Assembly: GCA_963727245.1 (NCBI GenBank) | Contig: CAVSFO010000004.1 | Span: 62,001 to 126,000 of the forward strand | Origin: JBKQVT01 sp963727245 | GTDB taxonomy: Bacteria; Planctomycetota; Planctomycetia; Pirellulales; Thermoguttaceae | Direction: 5' to 3' | Length of the DNA: 64,000 nucleotides | Shown: piece by piece, positions 1-8,960 of the stretch | Numbering within the stretch: the first letter of the stretch is position 1 | Layout: every line of letters starts with the position of its first letter | The notes under the pieces: generated by a model | Databases searched by the model: none | What the model was told of the DNA's origin: nothing | What the model saw: the letters and a program-made list of their open reading frames with translations, nothing else | Made by a program: the position numbers and the translations under genes

Positions 1-402
1 ATCCAGCACTTCGCCAGCGCCTCATTCCCCCAGTGGCACGATTTCGGCAAACTGTGCGGACGTTACTGGGTGATGGGCAAGTCGGGCCATGGCCCGCGCA
101 AGGTGTTCCAGGCCAAGGTCGTCGACAAGGAGCACCCGATCACCAAGGGTCTGGAAAACTTCAGCACCGACGACGAGCTTTATGCCAAGCTGGAAGGAAG
201 CGGGCCGATCCACGTGCTGGTGGAGGCCGATTCCGATTGGAGCAAGAAGACCGAGCCGTTGTTGTTCTGGCTGGAGTACGGCAAGGGTCGGGTGGTTCAC
301 AGCGCTTTCGGCCACGACGGCAAGGCCCTGGCGACTCCCGCCGTGCAGAAGATCGTTGCCCGGGGCGTCGAGTGGGCGGCCACCGGCAAGGTCGCCGACT
401 AA
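1..402 (+). CDS. ThuA-like domain protein, C-terminal part (cut by window start)
   Basis: The frame is open from base 1 and ends at TAA 400-402, giving 133 residues of a protein whose start lies outside the window. The sequence has the pattern of the C-terminal half of ThuA-like (trehalose-utilisation) glutamine-amidotransferase-fold domains: DHPITKGL-type text (here KEHPITKGLENF), then ELYAKLEG, then LFWLEYGKGRVVHSAFGHDG, ending in a helix that closes the fold. In planctomycetes such domains are commonly exported or fused to other catabolic domains; the N-terminus that would show this is missing. The exact substrate is unknown. The family call is from motif recognition only. Confidence 0.7.
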   Translation: MQHFASASFPQWHDFGKLCGRYWVMGKSGHGPRKVFQAKVVDKEHPITKGLENFSTDDELYAKLEGSGPIHVLVEADSDWSKKTEPLLFWLEYGKGRVVHSAFGHDGKALATPAVQKIVARGVEWAATGKVAD

Positions 403-458
403 GTGCCGAAAATATTTGAGGCACGGGCATAAGCATTTGGACAAGGCGCCGATCCTGA

Positions 459-972
459 CTACTGAAGAGCGTGCATCTGCCGCTCATGACGCCAGCGGTT
501 GACCAACGCCAGAGCGCGCGGGTCGAGTTTCAGCAGGCGGACCAATTGCGACGGTGTGCAGCCCAGCACGGCAGCCGCCTGTTTCGGATCGGCGTCCGCA
601 GCGGCCAGCACGTTCAGTGCCTCGGCCAACAGGGTGGGAAAGTCATCGTGCGAGACACTCACCTTCATCGCTCTGCCGCCGCAACGCGATTGCCAGAGTG
701 GACTGGGCACGTTGTCCGGGCCGCAGGGTCGCCGCACCTCCAGGGCCAGGTTCACCCGCAGCCGAAACAGGGCAACCGACTGGTTCTGGGCTTGGCTGCG
801 GCGCTCGCTGGCCTCTGCGCACGCCCGTCGGCAAGTGGCGCAGGCTGATGGCCGTCTCCACTTTGTTGCGGTGCTGGCCACCCGGTCCCGAGCGGCGCAA
901 GCGGCGCACGTCGCAGTCGGCAAGTAATTGCCCGGGGCTCTCTGCCGCCGGGTGGTTGTCTCGTCCACACAT
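459..972 (-). CDS. Peptide chain release factor-like protein (GGQ domain), frameshifted
   Basis: Starting at ATG 972, the product shows CDVRRLRRSGPGGQHRNKV, the GGQ-containing catalytic loop of class I release factors and ArfB-type peptidyl-tRNA hydrolases. The downstream text (EASERRSQAQNQSVALFRL, then a C-terminal part ending near residue 170 at TAG 459-461) continues in another frame, so there is a shift near 815-822, where two bases appear to be missing after GVR. Short stand-alone GGQ proteins without the stop-codon-recognition domains are usual in planctomycetes and probably act in ribosome rescue; that role is inferred from the family. The shift looks like an assembly error, because both halves remain well conserved. 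Transcribed away from the hydrolase gene at 1150. Confidence 0.75.
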
Positions 973-1149
973 GCCAATAGTATACCGTGACTTTGATGCG
1001 ATCGTGCAGCCATCTCTTGTCGGTGGGGGGGAAGCTGGCAGGCAGCATACCGGCAGGGTATGATATTCATTCTTGCTCGGGCCAACCTTTCCTCTTGTGC
1101 CACGGCTGTGTCAACACTGGCTGTGGCCCACCTTGCGGCGGGAAAGCCG

Positions 1150-2091
1150 ATGAGAACCGCGATATCGCTGGCTGCGTTGATTTTTGCCTTGGGATCTGCC
1201 GGAGCGGCCGAGAGCGCCGAGCCGCACGAGGCGGTGGAGACTTCCCGGGTTACCCGCTCGCGGCAGTTCGGCGGGCAGCGGGAAGACTTCCACGTCGGCC
1301 CGAAACAGAACGCCGGCTTCGTCATCTTGCCGCCGAAACCGGCCGCCGACGGCTCGAAACCGTGGATCTGGTACGCCCCCACGTTCGTAGGCCCGCCCGG
1401 AGCGCTGCCCGATGAAGAACACGACTGGCTCTTCAAGCAGCTCGTCGAGCGCGGAACGGCCATCGCCGGTGTCGACGTGGGCGAATCGTTTGGAAACCCG
1501 GCGGGCCGTGCCGCCTTCACGGAGTTTTACCGCGCCGTCGTGAAGCGTTACGGGCTCGACCAGAAGGCCTGCCTGCTGGCGCAGAGCCGCGGCGGCTTGA
1601 TGCTCTACAACTGGGCCGCCGAGCATCCCGACTGCGTGCAGTGCATCGGCGGCATCTACACGGTGTGCGACCAGTCCAGTTGGCCCGGCCTGGCCAAGTC
1701 GAGCCCCGCCTACCACATGACCGAGGCCGAGTTGGCGAAGCATTTGACCGAGCATAATCCCATCGACCGGCTGGCGCCGCTGGCCCGGGCGAAGATTCCG
1801 ATTCTGCATCTGCACGGGAACGCGGACACGCTGGTGCCGTTGGATCGCAACAGCGGCGAGTTGACGCGCCGCTACCGCGCCCTGGGTGGCGAGGCGGAAT
1901 TGGTCGTCGTCAAGGGTAAGGGACACGAGGTCTGTCCCGAATTCTTCCAGAACCGGCGGCTGCTGGACTTTTTCCTGCAACAGGGGAAACCTCCGGCCGG
2001 GCAGCGAGCCGGCGGCGGAAACGCCCGTACTCCCGCTGCTCCCGGGCCCAGCCCGCCGCGGAAGGAATCTGCGCCGATCCCGCTCAGGTGA
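1150..2091 (+). CDS. Secreted alpha/beta-hydrolase-like protein
   Basis: Translation from ATG 1150 gives a typical signal peptide (MRTAISLAALIFALGSAGAA) and a 313-residue product; the in-frame upstream ATG at 1060 would bury that signal, so 1150 is preferred. The nucleophile elbow is QSRGG near residue 140 in a LLAQSRGGLMLYNW strand-turn-helix context, the acid is probably in HGNADTLVPL, and the histidine in KGKGHEVCPEFF. These three motifs in this order fit a serine hydrolase of the alpha/beta fold (dienelactone-hydrolase or esterase-like). The C-terminal 35 residues are Pro/Gly/Ala-rich and probably disordered. Substrate unknown. Confidence 0.72.
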   Translation: MRTAISLAALIFALGSAGAAESAEPHEAVETSRVTRSRQFGGQREDFHVGPKQNAGFVILPPKPAADGSKPWIWYAPTFVGPPGALPDEEHDWLFKQLVERGTAIAGVDVGESFGNPAGRAAFTEFYRAVVKRYGLDQKACLLAQSRGGLMLYNWAAEHPDCVQCIGGIYTVCDQSSWPGLAKSSPAYHMTEAELAKHLTEHNPIDRLAPLARAKIPILHLHGNADTLVPLDRNSGELTRRYRALGGEAELVVVKGKGHEVCPEFFQNRRLLDFFLQQGKPPAGQRAGGGNARTPAAPGPSPPRKESAPIPLR

Positions 2092-2222
2092 CGGCCAGCT
2101 CGCGACCAGCCGCCCGACGACGGACGCGATACTGGCCTCAGGGTGCAAAATCGGGTAACCTATTAGTGTGCGCCGCGGGCATCGCCGATCGGCTGGAAAC
2201 CCTGAAAGTTGGAGGAGTCTCG

Positions 2223-3413
2223 ATGAAAAGACCGCTGTTGGCCATCGTCCTGCTGGTGTTGGGCTGTGACTGTTGCCTGGCCCAGCGCCCGGCGCCCACG
2301 TTCAAGAAGCTCACGCTGAGCACCAAGTTTTACGCCGAGGGAGCCTATTACGGCGACTTCAACCGCGACGGAAAGCTGGATGTCGTGGCCGGCCCGTTCT
2401 GGTTCGAGGGGCCGGATTTTACCAAGCGGCACGAGTACCGCGAGGCCAAGGCCTTCGATCCCAAGGGTTACTCGGACAATTTTCTCACCTACGTGGGCGA
2501 CTTCAACGGCGACGGCTGGCCCGACGTGCTCTGCATCGGCTATCCCGGTTCCGCGGCCTATTGGTACGAGAATCCCCGCGGCAAGGAAGGGCACTGGAAG
2601 AAGCACCTGGCGCTGGAGAACGTGGGGAACGAGTCGCCGATGTGGGCCGACATCAGGGGCGACGGCCGGCGGGAACTGCTCTACAACACGGGCGGCTCGC
2701 TGGGCTACGCCACGTTTGACCCGGCCAAGCCCGAGAAGCCCTGGGTCTTCCACCCCATCACGCCCAAGGGGAGCTACCACCAATACACCCACGGCATCGG
2801 ACTGGGCGACATCAAGGGCGACGGCCGCATCGACATCCTCGAAAAAGACGGTTGGTGGGAGCCGCCGGCCCGGGGCGACGGCCTGTGGACGCTGCACCCC
2901 TTCAAGTTCGCCGAGGAAGCCGCGCAGATGTTCGTCTACGACGTGGACGGCGACGGGCTCAACAACGTCATCACCGTCTGGCACTGCCACCATTACGGTT
3001 TGGTCTGGTACAAGCAGCTTCGCTCCCCGCGCGGCGAGATCACCTGGCAGCGGCACGTCATCCTGCCCCCGGCGCCGGACCTGCACTCCGCCGACCTGCG
3101 GATCAGCCAGATGCACGCCATGGACATGGCCGACATGAACGGCGACGGGCTGAAGGACATCATCACCGGCAAGCGCTTCTGGGCCCACGGCCCCAAGGGC
3201 GACGTCGAGACCGATGCCCCGGCCGTGCTCTACTGGTTCGAGCTGCGGCGCGACAAGCTCAAGGGCGTGCGGTTCATCCCGCACATGATCGACGACGATT
3301 CGGGCGTGGGCACGCAGGTGACCGCCGTGGACCTGAACGGCGATGGGATCCCCGACGTGATCGTGGCCAACAAGAAAGGGATCTTCATCCATTTGAGCCA
3401 GCCGGGGAAATGA
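2223..3413 (+). CDS. Secreted FG-GAP/VCBS repeat protein
   Basis: ATG 2223 follows a good ribosome site (TTGGAGGAG) and gives a signal peptide ending near LAQ. The 396-residue product carries at least six calcium-binding-type FG-GAP loops, e.g. DFNRDGKLD, DFNGDGWPD, DIKGDGRID, DVDGDGLNN, DMNGDGLKD and DLNGDGIPD, spaced about 55-65 residues apart, as in a beta-propeller. This is one of the commonest exported protein types in planctomycetes; a role at the cell surface or periplasm is inferred. No catalytic motif is seen. The gene stands alone between a hydrolase and a broken response regulator. Confidence 0.85.
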   Translation: MKRPLLAIVLLVLGCDCCLAQRPAPTFKKLTLSTKFYAEGAYYGDFNRDGKLDVVAGPFWFEGPDFTKRHEYREAKAFDPKGYSDNFLTYVGDFNGDGWPDVLCIGYPGSAAYWYENPRGKEGHWKKHLALENVGNESPMWADIRGDGRRELLYNTGGSLGYATFDPAKPEKPWVFHPITPKGSYHQYTHGIGLGDIKGDGRIDILEKDGWWEPPARGDGLWTLHPFKFAEEAAQMFVYDVDGDGLNNVITVWHCHHYGLVWYKQLRSPRGEITWQRHVILPPAPDLHSADLRISQMHAMDMADMNGDGLKDIITGKRFWAHGPKGDVETDAPAVLYWFELRRDKLKGVRFIPHMIDDDSGVGTQVTAVDLNGDGIPDVIVANKKGIFIHLSQPGK

Positions 3414-3512
3414 CGGCGAGCGACACACGTCGCACTCCGCAGCGGCGATATTGCCCGTCACCCCGGCCCTGCCGCGGCGGCAGCCCGCAACCGTTGATCT
3501 GAGGAGCTGTGC

Positions 3513-3629
3513 ATGAGCCAGCAAGCCAAGGTTCGACTACTGATCGCCGACGACCACGAAATGATCCGCAGCGGCGTCAAAGGCTTGCTGGCAGACACGG
3601 AGATCAAGGTCATCGCCGAGGCGGACAAC
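3513..3629 (+). pseudogene. Response regulator receiver domain, truncated duplicate
   Basis: ATG 3513 follows TGAGGAG and starts a receiver domain (LLIADDHEMIRSGVKGLL). After about 38 residues homology stops abruptly at IAEAD. The leader and these first codons are nearly the same as those of the intact response regulator at 12871, including the bases before the start, so this is a truncated paralogous copy. The phospho-acceptor aspartate and the DNA-binding domain are missing. The reading frame stays open to 3878, but the rest is unrelated sequence with a transposase-like stretch. A functional product is unlikely. Confidence 0.75.
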
Positions 3630-3674
3630 TGCCTCCTGGTTTATTACCGTAGAGGGCAAGGAGGCAGAAGAAGG

Positions 3675-3779
3675 ATGGAGAAAGCAAGGATGTTGGGGAT
3701 GGAAGAGGCGGTGGGGGGCGGAACGCCGGACCCGGCCGTGCCGGAGAAGCCCGTGCGACGACGGTTTGTGGCCGAAAGC
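3675..3779 (+). pseudogene. Probable IS3-type transposase OrfA N-terminal remnant
   Basis: In the same open frame as the truncated receiver, residues read GGGTPDPAVPEKPVRRRF, which resembles the start of OrfA-like helix-turn-helix transposase subunits, where it is followed by AEYKLRIL. Here homology fades after about 35 residues (VAESWRGYV). This suggests the receiver duplicate was cut by an insertion sequence that has since been mostly lost. No terminal inverted repeats were identified. The call is by pattern memory only and is uncertain. Confidence 0.4.
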
Positions 3780-3882
3780 TGGCGGGGGTATGTTAGGCGA
3801 AGGTTAAGTAACCCAACACCCCGGCAAAAAACCCTGGCAAAATGCTGGACTTATTTGTCGCATCGCGGTAGGGTGTGAATTT

Positions 3883-5159
3883 ATGCGAGCCACCGCCAGT
3901 GTGATTTTCGTTCTGGCCGCCGTGTTGCTCTTGGGGGCCGACGGGCCCGGCGGCGCGAAAACCCCGAGGGCGGACGAGCCCAAGACCGCGGCCAAACCGC
4001 CGATGAGCCGGGAAGAAGCGATATCCAGGCTCAAGGCGGCGGGCTTCACGTTCTGGAGGCTTCCGCCGTTGCCGGGCGTCGCGATCCACGGGGGCGCTGG
4101 GAACGAGGCCCTAAAAAAAGCCATGACCCTGCTCCCCTTGTTCCCGGACACGATCAACCTGCACATTGGCTCCGTAACCGACGCCGATCTCGTCTACATC
4201 CGGAACCTGAAGAACCTCGAGGAACTCGGCATCGGCGGGGAGGGGGTGACGGACCGCGGGCTCCAGAACCTCAACGCCCCTAAGCTCCGCAGGCTGGACC
4301 TCGACATGACCGCCATTGACGACGCGGCGCTCGGACAAATCGCCAAGATCGCCAGCCTGCAATCGCTCTCCCTCCCCCAGACCGTGACCGAGCGGGGCCT
4401 GGGGGCGCTGAAGCCGCTCAAGAAGCTCACGTCTATCGAGCGGCACGGGGGGATAGGCGACGAGGGGCTGGCGCAACTCCGCGGCATGGCGAGCCTCGGC
4501 ATAATCGAGCCGCTGGCGCGCATCACTGACGCCGGGCTGAAGGAGTTGGACTCATTTCGCGCGACCGGAACCGCCTGGACCTCGACCTCGAGGACAGCCC
4601 CAACGTAACCGACGCGGGACTTGCAAACGTCGAGCGAATGGAAGCCCTCACCTCGGTCTCGCTGCCGGACACCAAGGTCACCGACGCGGGGCTCGCCCAC
4701 CTTGAGCGGCTGAGGCACCTGAGGTGGCTCTCGCTGGCGGGCACGAAGATCACCGACGCGGGAATGGCGCACGTACAGGTGATGACCGCTTTGACCCGCG
4801 TTAGCCTCGCCTGGACGCAGATCACGGACGCCGGCGTGCGACAGATCGCGGCCCTGCCGTGCCTTCAGTACCTCGACCTCAGCGAAACGGGCGTTACCGA
4901 TGCCTGCCTGGCGGACCTGGAGAAGGCGACTTTTCTGAACCGGCTAGATCTTCGCGGCACCGCCGTGACCAACGCGGCGATCGCCCATTTCGAGAAGATG
5001 CCCCGGCTCGCGACCGTCGACGTTCGCGATACGAAGGTCACGGAAGAGGAGGCGGAGGAGGTGAAGAAGCGGACCGGCAAGTGGGTCTACGCCGGCAGTT
5101 CAAGTTCGCCCCCCAAGGGGCTGCGTAGTTGCAGACCGCCAGACGAGCGCGGCCAATAG
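3883..5159 (+). CDS. Secreted leucine-rich repeat protein (TDAGL type), frameshifted
   Basis: ATG 3883 gives a signal peptide (ATASVIFVLAAVLLLGADG) and then a chain of about 24-residue LRRs of the 'ITDAGLKEL ... LRRLDLDMTAI' cysteine-free type common in planctomycetes. The frame changes near 4550: the first part ends KELDS, and the second part resumes with RLDLDLEDSPNVTDAGLAN and runs through at least six more repeats to TAG 5157-5159. The repeat register continues across the shift, so a small indel is the likely cause. Probable protein-protein interaction role outside the cytoplasm; the partner is unknown. Confidence 0.78.
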
Positions 5160-5224
5160 GGCCGGGCGGCACTTGCCCTAACCCGAGTCGGAGAAAAAGA
5201 CATTGGCACGCAAGTCGCCGCCGC

Positions 5225-5460
5225 CGGCCTGCTCGGCCACCTTTGGCGGCGGAAGCGGATGTAATCCGCATTTCTCATCAGTAGGCAGGGTGGGTCGAGC
5301 AAACCGCAAACCTGGTGGGACTTCGGTCGCTTGCCGGGCGTCGATCTCCCCGCAACCTGGAAGTCGAGCGAGATGCGGCTTGCGAAGACCCACCGCAAGC
5401 CGCGCAACCTTGTCCCACCCTACGCCTCCGGCGGCGGAAGCGAGTGTAGCGCAGCGCGGG
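5225..5460. repeat. Composite degenerate palindromic element in a gene-free gap
   Basis: The gap from 5160 to 5539 has no gene. It contains CAGGGTGGGTCGAGC near 5287 and CCCACCCTACGCC near 5417, which are diverged halves of the GGTGGG element found elsewhere in the window. An outer pair of GGCGGCGGAAGCG copies flanks them at about 5246 and 5431. It looks like an old, decayed palindromic element. Confidence 0.55.
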
Positions 5461-5539
5461 GGGAGCTGGTGTTCCAGGCGTGGCACGGTATCATGGAGGC
5501 ACACAGCCGCGACCGCTGACCCATGTTGGAGTTGCCGTC

Positions 5540-6316
5540 ATGCCCGAACGCCAGTTGGACCGATACCGGGAGTTTCTCAGGGACACGATCCGCCAGCAGA
5601 TCGATTTCTCCACGACGGATCAGAGCCGGGGCGTCGCCTTGCCGCCGCTGGAAAAACCCTTCCCGGCGGATGCACAACGTCACGATCTGACGCCGGTGGG
5701 GAAGTGGGCAGGTATAAAGCCTGTGGACGTGGCGGCCGCCATCGGCAACCGTCGCAGTCACCGCAGCTTTGCCCCCGGGCCGCTCGGGCTGGACGAATTG
5801 TCGTTCCTGCTCTGGGCGACCCAGGGCGTCCGCCAGCAGATCGGCCCGGGGGCCGTCCTGCGCACGGTCCCTTCCGCCGGCAACCGGCACGCCCTGGAAA
5901 CCTACCTGGCCGTGCTGCGGGTGGACGGCTTGCCGCCGGGCATCTACCGCTACCTGCCCCTGGAGCATCAACTGCTGCACCTCGTCGATGAGGAGCAGAT
6001 GCCGGAGAAACTCAGCGAGGCCACCCTCGGCCAGGCCTTCGCCGGCCGGGCCGCCGCGGTCTTCATCTGGACGGCCATCCCCTATCGCATGGAATGGCGC
6101 TACGGGCTGGCCGCCCACAAGGTCATTGCCCTGGACGCCGGGCACGTCTGCCAGAACCTGTATCTGGCCTGCGAGGCGATTGGGGCCGGGACCTGCGCCA
6201 TGGCCGCCTACCACCAGCAACTCATGGACCAGTTCGTGCGCGTGGACGGCCAGGACGAATTCGTCATTTATCTGGCCCCGGTGGGAAAACTTCCCGGCGA
6301 CGTGCGCAAGCAGTGA
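5540..6316 (+). CDS. SagB-type (nitroreductase-fold) dehydrogenase
   Basis: ATG 5540 starts a 258-residue protein. RRSHRSF near residue 76 is the FMN-binding RRSxRxF motif of nitroreductase-fold enzymes, followed by LSFLLWATQGV, the SagB/ThcOx-specific helix, and TVPSAGNRHALETYLAV and GIYRYLPLEHQL, both hallmarks of SagB-type dehydrogenases. The C-terminal half has the CEAIGAGTCAMAAY helix. SagB enzymes oxidise azolines in peptide natural product clusters, but stand-alone copies like this one have no established substrate. No cyclodehydratase or precursor peptide was seen nearby. Cytoplasmic, probably a homodimer with FMN (family knowledge). Confidence 0.82.
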   Translation: MPERQLDRYREFLRDTIRQQIDFSTTDQSRGVALPPLEKPFPADAQRHDLTPVGKWAGIKPVDVAAAIGNRRSHRSFAPGPLGLDELSFLLWATQGVRQQIGPGAVLRTVPSAGNRHALETYLAVLRVDGLPPGIYRYLPLEHQLLHLVDEEQMPEKLSEATLGQAFAGRAAAVFIWTAIPYRMEWRYGLAAHKVIALDAGHVCQNLYLACEAIGAGTCAMAAYHQQLMDQFVRVDGQDEFVIYLAPVGKLPGDVRKQ

Positions 6317-6384
6317 TGGCCCGCGGCGCCCGCCGGCCCCGGGTGCGTCGTTCGCCGGCGGCGAGCCGCCATGCGAGTCCCGTA

Positions 6385-7434
6385 TTACTTCCCCGCAGGC
6401 TGCACCACCAGGATCATGAACGAACCGGGCTGCATGGCGGGCCGCGACTTCCCGCTGCTCCCGGCGGCCAACTCGGCCGTGGGAAGATAGAGCGTGTGCG
6501 TCGCCGGATCGAGGCCCATCGTCCTGGCGCCCTGCTTGGTCGCCACCGTCTGCACGATGGCGAACTTGCCCGGCGCGGTCTCGCGGGCGACGGCCAGCGT
6601 GCCGTCGCGACAACTGGCAAAAATGTCGCCGTCGAACCGCGTGGCGTCCACCCCGGCGCCGATCGGCAGGTCGGCCAGCACTTTGCCGTCATCGGCGCTC
6701 ATGACGATCAGCTTCGGCGGCTTGCGGCAACCGACGAACAGGCGGCGACCGACCGGATCGATCGACATGCCGGCCGGCGAGCCCCCGGGGGCGGTCGGCC
6801 ACCGGTGGATGACCTTCATCGTCTTGGAATCGATCACCGCCACCTGGTCCTTGTCCACGAGGTTGACATAGATCTTGCCCTGGTCGGCGGCGAGGAACTC
6901 GGGCTTGCCGCCCAGCGCGACCGCCCTGTCGGCCTTGCCGGTGAGGCGATCGGCGCCGGGCGAGATCACGACCATCGACTTGGCATCGCCGCAGGACACC
7001 AGCACCTTGCCGCAGTTCGGGTCGTAGATGATGCAGTCGGCATCGTCGACGTCCTCGACCTTGCCGACCACCTTGTTCGTCTTCAGGTCGAAGATGGCCA
7101 CCGAGGCGTCCTGGCTGTCGGAGATGAAGCCGCGGCCGGCGCTGGGGACGATGGCGACGCCGTGGCTCCGCCGTTGGCCGGGGATGTCGGCCACGGTCTT
7201 GCCGCTGGCGGCGTCGATGACCATCGTGTGGGTGCTGCGAGAAACGTAGAGCAGCTTGTGCTGCGGATCGACGGTCAGGTAGTCCCAGCCGCCTTCGCCG
7301 CCGATGTGCAAGGTTTGCGTGACGCGGTAGGGATTGCCGGCCGCCACTGGAGACGCGGACGGCTGTGCCTGGGCAAGCGGGCCGGCGATGACGACAAGGG
7401 ACAGGGCGAGGAGGGTGCGATTTGTGTGGAACAT
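6385..7434 (-). CDS. Secreted YncE-like beta-propeller protein
   Basis: ATG 7434 is preceded by CCGGAGGT and gives a cleavable signal (ALSLVVIAGPLAQAQ). The remaining 335 residues form seven-bladed-propeller-like repeats with the YncE/NHL pattern: LTVDPQHKLLYVSRS, MVIDAASGKTVADI, VAIFDLKTNKVVGKV, VAVIDSKTMKVIHRW and LADLPIGAGVDATRFD. No enzymatic motif is visible. Such proteins are common exported propellers of unknown ligand in planctomycetes and other bacteria. Convergent with the SagB gene, 68 bases apart. Confidence 0.82.
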   Translation of the reverse strand: MFHTNRTLLALSLVVIAGPLAQAQPSASPVAAGNPYRVTQTLHIGGEGGWDYLTVDPQHKLLYVSRSTHTMVIDAASGKTVADIPGQRRSHGVAIVPSAGRGFISDSQDASVAIFDLKTNKVVGKVEDVDDADCIIYDPNCGKVLVSCGDAKSMVVISPGADRLTGKADRAVALGGKPEFLAADQGKIYVNLVDKDQVAVIDSKTMKVIHRWPTAPGGSPAGMSIDPVGRRLFVGCRKPPKLIVMSADDGKVLADLPIGAGVDATRFDGDIFASCRDGTLAVARETAPGKFAIVQTVATKQGARTMGLDPATHTLYLPTAELAAGSSGKSRPAMQPGSFMILVVQPAGK

Positions 7435-7693
7435 ACGGACCTCCGGTGGCGGAGGGAACGGGATCAGAGAAACCAGCCTCCATGATGACGCTTCGCTGGG
7501 AAAAAGCAAGACGATCGACCGGGGGATGATTGCGGCGTGCAGCTCACGGCGAGCCGGCGAAATCAACGCTTCTTGACACGCTGCGGCGATGCGCTAAACT
7601 AAGCGGAAAGGGGGGCAGCGCCGGAGATCTGAAGATTTTGTTGCTCCGGGCGATGGACCGCCTCGTTTTGCCCGCTCTGCCAAGGAGATCGCC

Positions 7694-8353
7694 GTGAACC
7701 ACGGTATCAGCTTTGCACGGCTCCTCCGCAATACGCTGGTCGTCCTGGCGGTTTGCGCGGGCCTGGTGGCGATCTGTTACTTCTTCGTGGACCGCCCGGT
7801 CGCCTTCTACGTTCATAACCACGGGCTGGCCGACCGCTATCCCGTTCTGAGGTGGGTGACTTACCCGCCACCGCTCGTGCAAACTTGGGCGCCGCTGGTG
7901 CTGGCGGCCCTGGCGATCCGGCGGGCCTGGGGGCCGTTGCGCCGCTGGGAGCGGGTGGTGTTGGCGGCCTGCGTGGCCATGATCTTGGCCGACCAGTTCA
8001 GGGCCAGCCTCGCGGACGTGTTCGGCCGCTACTGGCCGGAAACCTGGGTCAACAACAACCCGTCGTTGATCCGGGATGGGGCCTACGGTTTCCACCCCTT
8101 TCACCACGGGGTGATTTACGCCAGCTTTCCCTCGGGTCACACCGCCCGGACGCTGGCCGTCGCGGCGGTCGTCTGGATCGCCTGGCCGCGCTGGCGGTGG
8201 GCCTGCGTGCTGGCGTCGCTGGCTGTGGCCGTCGGCTTGCTGGGAACGGATTATCATTTCGTGGGCGATGTGATCGCCGGCGGGGTCGTCGGCGGCATCG
8301 TGGGGACGTACACGGCCCGCTGGCTGGAAAGTGACGTGCCAAGCAGCTCGTGA
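7694..8353 (+). CDS. PAP2-family membrane phosphatase
   Basis: The 219-residue product starts at ATG 7694 (AAGGAGATC upstream). It has five or six hydrophobic spans, beginning LLRNTLVVLAVCAGLVAICY. Motif 2 of the acid phosphatase signature is FPSGHTARTLA near residue 151; motif 3 is GTDYHFVGDVIAG near residue 190. The classical first motif (KxxxxxxRP) is not clear. The family dephosphorylates lipid phosphates such as phosphatidic acid or undecaprenyl pyrophosphate at the membrane; which one is not determinable. Followed 51 bases later by msrC. Confidence 0.8.
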   Translation: MNHGISFARLLRNTLVVLAVCAGLVAICYFFVDRPVAFYVHNHGLADRYPVLRWVTYPPPLVQTWAPLVLAALAIRRAWGPLRRWERVVLAACVAMILADQFRASLADVFGRYWPETWVNNNPSLIRDGAYGFHPFHHGVIYASFPSGHTARTLAVAAVVWIAWPRWRWACVLASLAVAVGLLGTDYHFVGDVIAGGVVGGIVGTYTARWLESDVPSSS

Positions 8354-8404
8354 TAAAATGGCGATGATCTTCTTTGTTCGGACAGGCGTGAGACTCAGCA
8401 CCCA

Positions 8405-8878
8405 ATGACACCCAAGACGCAACTTTACCGGGAACTTGCCGCACAACTGCGGGAGCTGTTGGCGGACGAGCGCGACCTGATCGCCAACGCGGCGAATCTC
8501 GCGGCAATGCTCTATCACGGCTTGCCCGAGTTGAACTGGGCCGGATGCTACTTCCTCAAGGGCGGCGTGCTGGTGCTCGGCCCGTTTCAGGGGAAGCCGG
8601 CCTGCACGCGGATCGCCTTGGGCAAGGGGGTGTGCGGGACGGCGGCGGCGACGGGCCGGGCGGTGTTGGTCGAGAACGTGCACGAGTTTCCCGGCCACAT
8701 CGCCTGCGACGGGGCCTCGAACTCGGAGATCGTGCTGCCCCTGGTTAAGGACGGCCGGGTCGTCGGGGTGCTCGATCTCGACAGCCCGCGCCTGGGCCGC
8801 TTTGACGACGAGGATCAGGCCGGATTGGAATTGCTGGTGCAGGGGTTTATCGAGCTGACGGAGATTGCCGCGCCGTAG
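8405..8878 (+). CDS. msrC: Free methionine-(R)-sulfoxide reductase (GAF domain)
   Basis: This 157-residue, single-GAF-domain protein has the full signature of fRMsr: LNWAGCYFL, GPFQGKPACTRI, GKGVCGTAAATG and GHIACDGASNSEIVLPL. The three catalytic-site cysteines of the family are all present (PAC, GVC and IAC contexts). It reduces free L-methionine-(R)-sulfoxide to methionine in the cytoplasm, with thioredoxin as usual electron donor (family knowledge). Length matches the family (about 160 residues). It contains cysteine rather than selenocysteine at all three sites, of note because the window encodes selenocysteine machinery. Confidence 0.92.
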   Translation: MTPKTQLYRELAAQLRELLADERDLIANAANLAAMLYHGLPELNWAGCYFLKGGVLVLGPFQGKPACTRIALGKGVCGTAAATGRAVLVENVHEFPGHIACDGASNSEIVLPLVKDGRVVGVLDLDSPRLGRFDDEDQAGLELLVQGFIELTEIAAP

Positions 8879-8960
8879 GCTGGGCGGCACGCGAGGGCGG
8901 AGTGTTTTCTGAGGAGCGTCGGCCATGCCCAAAGTATAGCGAAATCCGCCGCCACGGGGC

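Noticed and set aside
459..1520. Single long minus-strand protein across the hydrolase gene
   Set aside because: Only its last part is real (the release-factor-like gene); the rest is the antisense of the gene at 1150.
1150..2091. ATG 1060 as the hydrolase start
   Set aside because: It would place 30 residues ahead of a clean signal peptide; the ATG at 1150 gives a normal exported protein.
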